Positions 7,890 to 16,575 of a stretch of 41,178 nucleotides of DNA are shown here, piece after piece. Position 1 is the stretch's first letter, and every line of letters starts with the position of its first letter. Both the position numbers and the translations under genes were made by a program. The notes beneath the pieces were generated by a model, which saw only the letters and a list, made by a program, of their open reading frames with translations, was not told where the DNA came from and searched no databases. Origin of the DNA: Candidatus Thermoplasmatota archaeon (GTDB lineage Archaea > Thermoplasmatota > Thermoplasmata > RBG-16-68-12 > JAGMCJ01); assembly GCA_022848865.1 (NCBI GenBank), contig JAJISE010000015.1:1-41178 (forward strand). Reading direction: 5' to 3'.

Positions 7890-7910
7890 TACCGAATGGA
7901 GAGAGAAGCC

Positions 7911-9825
7911 ATGACGAGAAGAGAGATTGCGGTTGCGATAGGTTTGTTTGCAGCCCTTGTGACCCTGATGGCTCTGATCCACATTGAGACGTCAGCATCT
8001 GCTGATGGAGTCAGAAGCACGCGCGGCGAAGCGGACAACTCATATATGGACACGGCGACGTACATCGGTTTGGACCAGTGCGCCCTTTGCCACAACAGTT
8101 CCGCCTACGCCTTCAAATACGACACCTGGCAGGGCTCTCTGCACAGTAAGTCGCTGCAGGACCCTAGCACCGAGACAATCATCCCAACGATTTGGACTGG
8201 AGCCCTGAACCTGACCGAGGACGGCGTCTGGGGCAATATCACGCTGCACGAGGTCCGATACTTACCACGTTGACCTGGGAAGCGGCCATAACTACACGGT
8301 CTGGAAGGTCATGGGGGTCGAATGGAGGCAGCGCTACGTTACGGAAATCGGCAACAGCAGGTATACCCTCCCGCTCCAATGGAACGTTGTGACGGCGGAA
8401 TGGGTGCCTTACGACTTGGGCAACTGGTTCGATACGCCCGGCATTCCGAAGACGCCTGCCTATGAACATTCGTGGGACAGGCAGTGCGCAGGCTGCCATA
8501 CGACCGGTACGACGATTGCGTACGTCGGTGCGGAGTGGGTGGCGAATTACTCGGAGACGGCTGTTGGATGCGTGGCGTGCCACGGACCTAGTGGCGATCA
8601 CTCCGAGGATCCCGATTTCATATGGAGGTCAGCCGACTCCCGAATCTGCGGACAATGTCACGGCAGAGGTGCCAGCATGGCCACCGAGGGTGGCATGTCG
8701 ATCGTATGGCCTTGGGGTGCTGACGGCAAGTACCACCCGGGAGACGACATCACAGACTACCTCGACAGGGTTGACCCTATCAACGATCCTGACGCATTCT
8801 GGCCAAACAACATGTCCAGAATACACCTTCAACAGTACATCGATTGAGCGGGTTCGGCCCATGCGAACGCCCTGACAACTATAACGACGCTGCCGTTCGG
8901 AGAGGACGCGTGCCTGGAGTGTCACTCCGCGGACTACTGGCTCGCCGAGAAGCATGGAGGCCCCCTGCCGACAAAGGAAACTGCCCTGTGGAGTATCGAA
9001 TGCGCGAGATGCCACAACCCTCATGGGAATCCAGCAAACGACAAGATGCTCTGGAAGTCTGAAGACGAGACCTGCGAGCAGTGCCACAATTCAGAGAATG
9101 CGGGTCCGGGCGACACGCCGCATCATCCGAACACTGAACTAATCGAGGGCAATATCAACGTCACGGGGCTGGACGGCAGCCCTTGGATGAACGGAGACGT
9201 CGGGTGCACTGACTGCCACATGGTTCTGGTTGCCACAAGCGCAGTTCTGGGCGATATACCGACCCATACCTTCGGCTTCGCTAATCCACAGGAGACCATC
9301 GACCACGGCATGCCCAACGGGTGCACGTCTTACTGTCATGACGGAGTGAGCGGTTCCCCGAAGACGGAACAGAAAGCAGTGAACCTAATCGACGAATGGA
9401 TGGCGAACTACACCGCCAGAGAGGCGGATGTCGATACCGTGATAGAGCAGGCCAGGAACGCGCTGATTGCTGCGGAGGGTCTGGGCTTCAATGAGGAAGA
9501 AATAGCCGGGGCACAAGCCGCGTTTGACGATGCCAACTTCTCGTACGAGTACGTTCTGTCAGACCGTTCCGGGGGAGTGCACAACAATCCTTTCCAGATG
9601 GCCATCCTCGACTACGCTGAGGCGACCGCTCAAAGCGTGATTGACGACCTGACGCCAGTCACGACCGATGGAGAAGAAGCCCCGCTGGACATGATGTGGA
9701 TCTACCTTGCCCTAGCGGTGATAATCATCGTTGTGGCCATCATCGCGGTAGTGGCAGCCTCGAGGCGAAGAGGAGCACCTCCTGAAGAGCCTTACGAGGA
9801 AGAGGAGCCGCCAACAATCGAGTAA
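7911..9825 (+). pseudogene. Multiheme c-type cytochrome broken by one frameshift and one in-frame TGA
   Basis: Three segments together encode one exported cytochrome of about 638 residues. The first (from ATG 7911) runs to a frameshift at 8255-8256; dropping one C there joins LHEV to DTYHVDLG and continues the protein. The second runs to an in-frame TGA at 8845-8847, after which the same frame continues as AGSAHAN. Heme sites across all segments are CALCH, CAGCH, CVACH, CGQCH, CLECH, CARCH, CEQCH, CTDCH and a CTSYCH variant. A helical GVHN domain and a C-terminal anchor helix with a Pro/Glu tail end the protein. The rest of the sequence is well preserved, so recent decay or sequencing error are both possible. 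Confidence 0.8.
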
Positions 9826-9941
9826 CCAGCAATCATGCCTCTCGGACTTCGATGAAGGATAGTGCAAACTATCCTCTCTTCTTCTTTTTTTCACTGTGAC
9901 ACAGCTGTGGCCCTGTCGACGCGCATATTGGGTAAGAGTTA
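9673..9941. repeat. Duplicated segment, copy 1 (C-terminal anchor + terminator + promoter remnant)
   Basis: This block matches 11395-11658. The 153 nt of coding sequence for the C-terminal anchor differ at only two positions by eye. The similarity runs on through the stop codon, a hairpin-T-tract terminator and a GTCGACGCGC stretch up to a GGTAAGAGTTA element. Here the promoter-like end reads GAGTTACGAG and has lost the TATA seen in copy 2. Confidence 0.85.
9857..9891 (+). terminator. Hairpin plus T-tract terminator after the second cytochrome
   Basis: GGATAGT and ACTATCC form a perfect 7-bp stem around a GCAA loop, followed by a pyrimidine tract ending in seven Ts. It lies 31 nt after the stop at 9825. 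Confidence 0.75.
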
Positions 9942-10026
9942 CGAGACTAGGGAATTATGGAAGGCGATTGTGTGTCATCATCGGGAACCTGCGATTTCAT
10001 GGAATAGCCCGATTACCACAACAAGA

Positions 10027-10039
10027 GATTTATAATACC
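10027..10039 (+). promoter_or_regulatory. TATA-like box of the Ig-repeat surface protein
   Basis: GATTTATAATACC is a strong archaeal TATA box about 55 nt before the ATG at 10090. The expected leader of about 30 nt carries a GGAGGAG ribosome-binding site at 10078-10084. Confidence 0.6.
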
Positions 10040-10089
10040 ATGAGAATACACAACCGAAGGGATGGGAAGATGCCTTCGGAGGAGATTGA

Positions 10090-11547
10090 ATGAGATCTAT
10101 GGAATTATTCCGTAAGCATAGTGGGCCATTTGCGTGCGTACTGGTCCTTTTCGCCGCGCTTCTCTGCACCGTGATGTTGGGCACCACGATAGTGATTGCT
10201 CAAGACACCGAAGCTCCCGAAATCGACCACACACCGGTGACCGAAGGATGGGTAGGCGTGGAGATACTGATCTCCGCCACCGTGACTGACAACGTGGAAC
10301 TGGACGAAGTCTGGCTGAACTACACAAATGTGACTGGCATTGGATTCAATGAGACAATGACCCCCGATGGGGACATATACAATTACACCATACCAGCGCA
10401 GTCTCCTGCGGGCACCGTAGACTACTTCATCTGGGTAAACGACACAGAGGATAACCAGAACCTAACAGCCACGAGCACGATCACCGTCTCGGTGGACGAT
10501 GTGCCTCCCGAAATCGACCACACACCGGTGACCGAAGGATGGGTAGGCGTGGAGATACTGATCTCCGCCACCGTGACTGACAACGTGGAACTGGACGAAG
10601 TCTGGCTGAACTACACAAATGTGACTGGCATTGGATTCAATGTCTCAATGACCGAGGATGGAGACGCATATACCTACAGCATGCCAGCGCAGACCTCCAC
10701 GGGAACTGCAGACTACTTCATCTGGGTAAACGACACAGAGGATAACCAGAACCTAACAGCCACAAGCACAATCACCGTCTCGGTGGACTCCGATGCTCCC
10801 GAAATAGATCATACGCCGGTGACTACCGCCAATGCTGGCGTGACATTCAACATCTCCGCCACCGTAACTGACAACGCTGCCGTCGATGAGGTTCACTTTG
10901 ACTACACGGACGTTGGTGGCGCTCATCACAACGAGACAATGATACTGGTGACGGGAGACACATACAACTACACGATACCAGCGCAGTCTTCTGCAGGTAC
11001 ATTGGAATACTTCATCTGGGCAAACGACACGAGCGATAACCAGAATCTGACTGGGAGCTATACTATTGATATTCAAGCCGCGGACACTACTGACCCGACG
11101 ATAACTCACACGCCCGTGGAGAGTGCCACAGCCGACAAAGAGGTGTCGATCGAAGCCACGATCACGGACAATGTTGGCGTAGAGAGTGCAACCCTCTACT
11201 ACAGGAAGCAGGGTGATGCAACCTACACGAGCGCCACTATGAGTGTGTCCGGTGACACCTATACAGCTACGATACCGGCCTCGGCGGTGACAACCGACGG
11301 AGTGGAATACTACATCTCTGCTACGGACGGCGTGAACGTGGCCACTTCGCCAGCAACAAATCCAACAACGTCGCCTCACGAGATTGAAGTCACGGAAGAA
11401 GCCCCGCTGGACATGATGTGGATCTACCTTGCCCTAGCGGTGATAATCATCGTTGTGATCATCATCGCGGTAGTGGCAGCCTCGAGGCGAAGAGGAGCAC
11501 CTCCTGAAGAGCCTTACGAGGAAGAGGAGCCGCCAACAATCGAGTAA
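10090..11547 (+). CDS. Surface protein with four Ig-like repeats and C-terminal anchor
   Basis: The 485-residue exported protein has a signal peptide (hydrophobic residues about 14-37, ending VIAQD). Four Ig/cadherin-like repeats of about 95-97 residues follow, each opening with a D/P-E-I-D-H-T-P-V type motif and ending with an EDNQNLTATST-like strand. Many N-x-S/T sequons suggest N-glycosylation outside the cell. One C-terminal helix (LDMMWIYLALAVIIIVV) and a basic then Pro/Glu-rich cytoplasmic tail anchor it. The tail is almost identical to that of the upstream cytochrome because of a segmental duplication. Role: probably cell-surface structure or adhesion, possibly a partner of the cytochromes; inferred from context. 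Confidence 0.85.
   Translation: MRSMELFRKHSGPFACVLVLFAALLCTVMLGTTIVIAQDTEAPEIDHTPVTEGWVGVEILISATVTDNVELDEVWLNYTNVTGIGFNETMTPDGDIYNYTIPAQSPAGTVDYFIWVNDTEDNQNLTATSTITVSVDDVPPEIDHTPVTEGWVGVEILISATVTDNVELDEVWLNYTNVTGIGFNVSMTEDGDAYTYSMPAQTSTGTADYFIWVNDTEDNQNLTATSTITVSVDSDAPEIDHTPVTTANAGVTFNISATVTDNAAVDEVHFDYTDVGGAHHNETMILVTGDTYNYTIPAQSSAGTLEYFIWANDTSDNQNLTGSYTIDIQAADTTDPTITHTPVESATADKEVSIEATITDNVGVESATLYYRKQGDATYTSATMSVSGDTYTATIPASAVTTDGVEYYISATDGVNVATSPATNPTTSPHEIEVTEEAPLDMMWIYLALAVIIIVVIIIAVVAASRRRGAPPEEPYEEEEPPTIE
10216..10351 (+). repeat. Internal repeat unit 1 of the Ig-like protein
   Basis: These 136 nt look identical to 10507-10642, at an offset of 291 nt (97 codons). The lack of synonymous change shows recent tandem duplication or gene conversion of one Ig-like repeat. 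Confidence 0.85.
10507..10642 (+). repeat. Internal repeat unit 2 of the Ig-like protein
   Basis: Second copy of the 136-nt block at 10216-10351. Repeats 3 and 4 of the same protein are much more divergent. Confidence 0.85.
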
Positions 11548-11658
11548 CCAGCAACAATGCCTCTCGGAATAAGGGATAGTTTGGGCTATCCCGTCTTTTC
11601 CTTTTTTTCACTCTGACACAGCCGTGGCCCTGTCGACGCGCAACTTGGGTAAGAGTTA
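11395..11658. repeat. Duplicated segment, copy 2 (C-terminal anchor + terminator + promoter)
   Basis: Partner of 9673-9941. In this copy the terminator hairpin has changed on both arms but still pairs, and the end continues into a TATA-bearing GAGTTATATCG promoter for the thrombospondin-repeat gene. Confidence 0.85.
11573..11609 (+). terminator. Hairpin plus T-tract terminator after the Ig-repeat protein
   Basis: GGGATAG and CTATCCC form a 7-bp stem with a TTTGGG loop, followed by a pyrimidine tract with seven Ts. It is homologous to the terminator at 9857-9891, but the stem has shifted with pairing preserved. Confidence 0.75.
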
Positions 11659-11664
11659 TATCGT
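11654..11664 (+). promoter_or_regulatory. TATA-like box of the thrombospondin-repeat gene
   Basis: AGTTATATCGT lies 27-36 nt upstream of the ATG at 11690, so the transcript should have almost no leader. It supports this ATG over an in-frame ATG at 11624 that would lie upstream of the promoter. Confidence 0.55.
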
Positions 11665-11689
11665 ATCTGGGCAATTTACTCTCGATATC

Positions 11690-12820
11690 ATGAGAACCAC
11701 GACCGCGATAGTCATCGGTGCCATTCTCCTGGCCTCCGCGGTGCTCATATTCGTCCCGCCAAGCACAGCGGACAGTTGGGCCCCAGAGATCACGAACGTA
11801 ATTCGGAGCCAGAAGTACCCGATGGAGGGGGAGGTCGTGGCATTCAACGCGACCGTGATCGACTCCGACGTCATCTGGTTGGTCGAACTGTATATATGCT
11901 TCGAGGGTACCTGCAATCCTGAGACCATGAGCGATCCGGACGGGGACTCTGTCTATGGAACCGAATACACGATGCCATCTGGTTGCGACTACGGTGACTA
12001 TCAGATATCGGCATCAGACGAGTTCTTCCATAACAACGCGAGCGCCCTGGAGTACTTCCCAATCGTCCACTGGATCAATCTGACCGCCAACGCCACTACG
12101 AGCTATCCCGTGATCGACGATCCATTCTGGGTGAACGGAACTGCAGTGTACGACGGCAACGACAGCGCACCGGCCGAGCAATCACCTGTGAAACTCGAGA
12201 TCCTTGAAACAGCGGAGGAGTGGACAACATACGTGGACAGCAACGGGAACTACTCGTTCGCCCTCGCCGCGCCGAGCGTTCATGGCTCGTACAACCTGAA
12301 CATCACAGTGACGAATCGCACCATGGCAGCGAACGTCACCCTTCCGTTGGATGTCGCGGACATCGACACCGATGGGGACGGCACTCCGAACTACCTTGAC
12401 GAAGATGATGATGACGACGGTCTGACGGACCTAGAGGAGGCGGCCCTGGGAACGAGTCCGATAGATCCGGACACGGATGATGACGACTACAATGACAACG
12501 ATGATGCGTTCCCGCTGAACAACACCGAGTGGAACGACAACGACGAGGACGGGATAGGAGACAACTCTGATGACGATGACGACAACGACGGTCTGACGGA
12601 CGCGGAGGAGGCCGATAAGGGCACTGACCCGACGCTGGCGGACACGGATGGAGACGGTGTCGACGACAAGGAAGATTATGACCCGCTCGACCCCAGCGTT
12701 TGGGATTCGCCTGCGGAATCCTTGGACCCAATGATATGGGTCGTTCTGGCCATAGTCATCATAATAGTCGTCGTGATAGTCGCTGTGACGCTATCGAGCC
12801 GTAGAGCTCCTCCAGAATGA
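11690..12820 (+). CDS. Surface protein with thrombospondin type 3 calcium-binding repeats
   Basis: The 376-residue exported protein has an N-terminal signal helix (residues 4-22). A beta-rich, sequon-rich region to about residue 220 is followed by Asp-rich thrombospondin type 3 repeats (for example [20 protein letters not shown] and [17 protein letters not shown]). A C-terminal anchor helix ([19 protein letters not shown]) ends in [10 protein letters not shown]3 repeats bind many Ca2+ ions and stiffen as they do so. Two cysteines in the first half (ICFEGTC) and one more in SGCDYG may form a disulfide. The anchor resembles those of the neighbouring cytochromes and the Ig protein. Probable cell-envelope component; exact role unknown. 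Confidence 0.85.
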   Translation: MRTTTAIVIGAILLASAVLIFVPPSTADSWAPEITNVIRSQKYPMEGEVVAFNATVIDSDVIWLVELYICFEGTCNPETMSDPDGDSVYGTEYTMPSGCDYGDYQISASDEFFHNNASALEYFPIVHWINLTANATTSYPVIDDPFWVNGTAVYDGNDSAPAEQSPVKLEILETAEEWTTYVDSNGNYSFALAAPSVHGSYNLNITVTNRTMAANVTLPLDVADIDTDGDGTPNYLDEDDDDDGLTDLEEAALGTSPIDPDTDDDDYNDNDDAFPLNNTEWNDNDEDGIGDNSDDDDDNDGLTDAEEADKGTDPTLADTDGDGVDDKEDYDPLDPSVWDSPAESLDPMIWVVLAIVIIIVVVIVAVTLSSRRAPPE

Positions 12821-12837
12821 TCGCTCACACCGTGCGG

Positions 12838-15567
12838 TCAGAGGACTATCCAGGTGTCCACTGATGTCGAGTGCATCCAGTAGCCGTATCCAGTGACCAT
12901 CAAGTCTGAGCCTGCAGGTGATATGTCCCGCAGGAGATGTGGCGTGGCGGCAGGGTCAAAGGCCTCGGCCTCCGACACATCTGTCACAGACATCACGTTC
13001 TGTATGGTGTAAACGGTGCTGAAGGACGGGAATCCGATAAGGTTCCATCCTTTCTTCAGATCGATATTGGTGGATGTCGGAACCAGACCGGCAACCACGA
13101 AGTCGTCCGGTACTGGCGTGTACAGCCAGAATCCCATGGTCCGATCGATGGTCCCCAGGTCATTGATGTTCTGTCCTGCGTCGTGGCTCTTCCAATGGTC
13201 GGCCTGATCGGCCGCATCGTAGTAGACAGCTCTTCCCGAGGCGACCGTCTGCAGGACCGTTCCCGCAGAAGTGTCCATCGGGGCAAGTGGGAAGGAGACA
13301 AGATTCCATCCGGCCGAAAGGGGCCTGACGAACTTGCCAGCGACTTCTGAGGACTGTGTAACTTCCTCGCCATCATCTGCCCAGACATGGAAGAAGTACG
13401 TGTTCGGGTCACCGTCGCCACATCCCATGCATGCCCAGGAATATGTCGCCGCTCCGGTTGCCGGCTCGCTGCCGACATAGCTCTGAGGGCCACCCAGAGT
13501 TGGTGATGTGTAGATGTCGTACTCCACGACATCGTTGAAGCCTCCGCCATCATCGGCGGAACCAACCCACTCCAGTGTCACGTCCGAAGAACCGCCACTG
13601 AGGTACGCTCCCGTGAGCAGAGGTGGCTCTGGCGGGAAATTGGGTGTTCCGATTCTGAAGAGTCCAGTCTCGTCACAGGACTGCTGGCCGTTCGAGTCTC
13701 GGGCACACACCCTGACCTTGCAGTCGCTTGACGAGACCGCAGGAACAGACCAGTAGTGGGCTTCATCGTTAACATTTCCTGAAGCGACAGGGTTCCACGT
13801 GAATCCGGAATCGGTGCTGTATTCGATATCGACTCCGTCCACTGCGATCTCGACGTCGTGAGCGGACCACTCAATCGTGTACTCGGTCTCACGGATGACG
13901 AGGCTCCCAGCGGTAGGCCGTGTGACCTGTACTAATGGCGGCGCAACTCCATCCAGCCAGTAGACGGTGTTCTCCATCACGGCTTCGGCGTTCGCGTCTG
14001 AGGGATATGTGTCGGTCCCTTCGAAGTAGTCAAATGAGATGTAAACCACCCTCGAGTCCGCATCGTGTGTCGCTCGCAGGCCGGCAGTGTTAGTGGTTCC
14101 AGTATAGACCAGGATCTGATCGGCACCCATGCCTGGAGAGATGCGACTAGGAGAAGAGTCGAATACGTCGAGAGCGGCTAACCCGTTGGTTATCGGATCG
14201 GCCAGAATCCCGTCCGCAGTGGTCTGAGGAACACTGTCCGAGACGAAACTCGCATGAAGATTGGTCAGCATCCAACTGCTCCAGCCTCCGCCTTGGGCAT
14301 CCTGACCGATGTCCTCACCGGTGATGAACAGGCTTCCTCCTGCTCCGAGGTACAGCTCCAGATTGGTCCTGTCAGTCAGGGAGAGAGTGGTCGTTGCCTC
14401 ACCTGTGTACCACACTAGGGCGCCGTACTTCACCATGTCACCCATGCTCGGCATTGTCCTGAGGTTCTGATTGCCGTTGTCGCCGATTTCGAGTGTATCC
14501 CATAGGTCGTATGGGATTCCCTTCTTCGCCATTACATCCTCGAATCTCTCGAACCCCTCGTCCATCGTGTCCGTATTGTCTCCATTGACCAGCAAGACAG
14601 TGGGCTCGACGAAGTCGAGTGTCTCAGCCTGGAGCACAGGCCCGTTGAAGAAGTCCTTATCATAAGCGACATGATACCACATGTTCCTGTTGTCGGTCTG
14701 AACGAATACAGCCACTCCGAGGTTCCTCTTATCGGCTGTCACGTGGCTATCGGGTTCTGTGCCGTTCCAGGGACCGACCTGGAAGGTCTTGTAGTAATCA
14801 ACCGAGTCCCCCATGTTGAAACCCGGAGGGAGGGACTCCTCGTTCAGGACTTTTCGCACTATCCTGTCGTACACCCTCTTGTGTCCTGCCGCGTTCTCAA
14901 CCGTATTGCCATCCCTGTGGTAGTTGTGGTTCTGATAGACCATGAACCTGACCTTGAGGTTGGATTCGGTAATCGGATCGGTCGCCGTAATCCGAGCTTT
15001 CACGTAGCCCGTGTTTCCCGTGATGTTCCCTGACAGTTCTATGGTGAGGTTGCTCATCTCGGAGGGCATCAGCTCATCCTCAATCAATCCTCTGTCGTTG
15101 TTGTAGTTACCGTACCTGGAGCCCGCGCCGCCGATATCCCAAAGCTCGGCTCCGTTCGGTGAGGGATCAGTGCTGTCACCCGTGTATGGACCTCCGCCAT
15201 CGATTATCACGGTCGGGAAGTAGTAGCCGCCACCGGCATAGAAACCCGGACGAGTTGCAGTGTCCGTCACGAAGAACTCGTCGGAGCCTGATGTGTGGTA
15301 GACCAGAACGACAAGGTTCTCGTGTCCGAACTCGCGTTCCAGCCTCTTGATCGTGTGTCCCTGGGAAACGCAGGGAGGACACCAGTCTGCCGTGAACTTC
15401 TCCAGCAGAACCTTCCTGGGCGTCGATCCGCCTCTGCTTCCTATCGCCGTTTCGGTAGTCTCCTCCGAACCAGACGATTCTGAGACATAGCTGAACCCGG
15501 CGAATGCCGAGCTGACAAATACCGCGGTCAGAATCATTGCCCACATATACGTGAATCGTGTCTTCAT
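12838..15567 (-). CDS. Large secreted protein with N-terminal WCPPC thioredoxin-like domain
   Basis: The 909-residue protein has a signal peptide (residues about 8-26). A thioredoxin-like domain of Omp28/TlpA type follows, with FTADWCPPC at about residues 58-66. Next come a middle region with a GPWNGTEPDSH stretch, and a ThuA/GATase-like segment (VEPTVLLVNGDNTD to SGLFITGED-type motifs, about 320-540). Ig/fibronectin-like domains and two GWNLVSFPL / GWNLIGFP modules close the C-terminus. There is no C-terminal membrane anchor, so it is probably released or bound to partners. WCPPC is typical of thioredoxins that reduce apocytochrome cysteines (ResA/CcmG), which fits the cytochromes nearby, but Omp28-type proteins share similar sites. 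A GGAGGAGG Shine-Dalgarno supports the start. Confidence 0.8.
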   Translation of the reverse strand: MKTRFTYMWAMILTAVFVSSAFAGFSYVSESSGSEETTETAIGSRGGSTPRKVLLEKFTADWCPPCVSQGHTIKRLEREFGHENLVVLVYHTSGSDEFFVTDTATRPGFYAGGGYYFPTVIIDGGGPYTGDSTDPSPNGAELWDIGGAGSRYGNYNNDRGLIEDELMPSEMSNLTIELSGNITGNTGYVKARITATDPITESNLKVRFMVYQNHNYHRDGNTVENAAGHKRVYDRIVRKVLNEESLPPGFNMGDSVDYYKTFQVGPWNGTEPDSHVTADKRNLGVAVFVQTDNRNMWYHVAYDKDFFNGPVLQAETLDFVEPTVLLVNGDNTDTMDEGFERFEDVMAKKGIPYDLWDTLEIGDNGNQNLRTMPSMGDMVKYGALVWYTGEATTTLSLTDRTNLELYLGAGGSLFITGEDIGQDAQGGGWSSWMLTNLHASFVSDSVPQTTADGILADPITNGLAALDVFDSSPSRISPGMGADQILVYTGTTNTAGLRATHDADSRVVYISFDYFEGTDTYPSDANAEAVMENTVYWLDGVAPPLVQVTRPTAGSLVIRETEYTIEWSAHDVEIAVDGVDIEYSTDSGFTWNPVASGNVNDEAHYWSVPAVSSSDCKVRVCARDSNGQQSCDETGLFRIGTPNFPPEPPLLTGAYLSGGSSDVTLEWVGSADDGGGFNDVVEYDIYTSPTLGGPQSYVGSEPATGAATYSWACMGCGDGDPNTYFFHVWADDGEEVTQSSEVAGKFVRPLSAGWNLVSFPLAPMDTSAGTVLQTVASGRAVYYDAADQADHWKSHDAGQNINDLGTIDRTMGFWLYTPVPDDFVVAGLVPTSTNIDLKKGWNLIGFPSFSTVYTIQNVMSVTDVSEAEAFDPAATPHLLRDISPAGSDLMVTGYGYWMHSTSVDTWIVL

Positions 15568-15573
15568 TTCTGC

Positions 15574-15630
15574 CTCCTCCTAGATGGCTGAACTGAACCC
15601 TAATGGCAATATGAGGGCTATTCTATATCA
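15574..15630 (-). promoter_or_regulatory. Promoter and Shine-Dalgarno of the WCPPC protein gene
   Basis: On the minus strand a TGATATAGAA TATA-like box (15621-15630) is followed, after an expected leader of about 30 nt, by GGAGGAGG (15574-15581) just before the ATG at 15567. Confidence 0.5.
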
Positions 15631-15719
15631 ACGTTATGACCGTTTCAGGCATCCACCACGCTCCATACCCCGCAACATCCTTATCTACGGGCTCTGCAAT
15701 CACAGGAGAGGTTGTAATC

Positions 15720-16244
15720 ATGGCGACAGAAGAGAAAAGCAGCGAATCCACACTCCTCGACGCTCTCAGGATAGCTATGCAGCTGGAGGAGTACGGGTAC
15801 AGCTTCTACAAGGAAGTGCAGGGGTTCGTCGAAAGCGACAAGGGAATAGCTCTCCTCGAGTACCTCGCGAGCCAAGAGGTCGATCACATCAAGTGGCTGC
15901 AGGTGGAGCATGATAAGCTCGAAAAGGACATCAAAGAGGGCCGGAGAAGCGACGAGAGACTGAACATCGATCTCCCGGACCCTCGGATTGTGTTTTCGAA
16001 GAAGGACGAGATAACGCAGAAGATGGACTCGATAGAGGCGACGAAGTTCGCGCTGGACATAGAGAGAAGGTCCATCGAGTTCTACTCCGATTGCGGTCAG
16101 CTGACGAGCGTGGAGACCGCGAAGGAGCTCTTCGAGAAGCTCAGTCGCTTCGAGGAGTCGCACGCGAAGCTGCTCCAGGAGAACCTCAGCTACCTCGAGA
16201 CTGAGGGTGACTGGTACGGCTACACACCGATACTCGAGGGCTAG
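15720..16244 (+). CDS. Rubrerythrin-like ferritin-fold diiron protein
   Basis: The 174-residue, mostly helical protein has two EExxxFY / ExxH pairs. These are E23-E24 with E53-x-x-H56 (EVDH) and E115/E120 with E145-x-x-H148 (EESH), the carboxylate-histidine ligand pattern of ferritin-like diiron sites. Family members reduce peroxide or handle iron in anaerobes. No C-terminal rubredoxin domain is present, so it is a short erythrin-type form. The ATG at 15720 is preceded by AGGAGAGGT at 15703-15711. An upstream ATG at 15636 would add 28 residues that do not look like the family. Confidence 0.85.
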   Translation: MATEEKSSESTLLDALRIAMQLEEYGYSFYKEVQGFVESDKGIALLEYLASQEVDHIKWLQVEHDKLEKDIKEGRRSDERLNIDLPDPRIVFSKKDEITQKMDSIEATKFALDIERRSIEFYSDCGQLTSVETAKELFEKLSRFEESHAKLLQENLSYLETEGDWYGYTPILEG

Positions 16245-16299
16245 TTGCTCGACGGAACGGCCTTCGGGAACGCACGATCCCCGCACAAGTGGTGATGAG

Positions 16300-16575
16300 A
16301 TGAGACCCAGGAAAGTCAAGATCAGGATAACGAGGATCCTCGAGGGCGGTGAATGTCCAGGAGGTCACACCGTGGGCGAGGAGTTCGTCTACCCAGATGA
16401 CAGAGGCAAGATATGCGCCAGCGCGATGAACACTATGTTCCCCGCGGTCCGGGTGCTGCAATTCGGCGGCTCCTTCCCGTGGGAAGAGGATCCAGACGTG
16501 GCCGTCCTCTGCTGTCCGGACGCCAAGAACCCGGTCGTCTTCGAGCTTAAGAGAGAGAATCGGACCGGTGACTAG
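16300..16575 (+). CDS. TIGR04076-like small protein
   Basis: The 91-residue soluble protein has a basic beta strand at the start (KVKIRITRI), a GGECPGGHTVGEEF motif at residues 16-29 and a later LCCPDAKNPVVFEL motif. The two cysteine motifs separated by about 50 residues match the TIGR04076 family of unknown function, often found in anaerobes. The start at 16300 is preceded by GGTGATGAG. It follows the rubrerythrin-like gene by 55 nt. Its stop overlaps the stop of the convergent regulator gene by 4 nt. Function unknown. Confidence 0.65.
   Translation: MRPRKVKIRITRILEGGECPGGHTVGEEFVYPDDRGKICASAMNTMFPAVRVLQFGGSFPWEEDPDVAVLCCPDAKNPVVFELKRENRTGD

Noticed and set aside
8845-8847. TGA as a selenocysteine codon in the second cytochrome
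   Set aside because: No SECIS-like structure was evident, the position is not a known redox site, and an upstream frameshift already breaks the gene; a Trp codon one base away explains the site better.
12355-12690. Possible tandem DNA repeat or CRISPR-like array
   Set aside because: The apparent repetition is the Asp codon-rich thrombospondin type 3 coding region; no regular repeat-spacer spacing exists. No CRISPR array was seen anywhere in the window.
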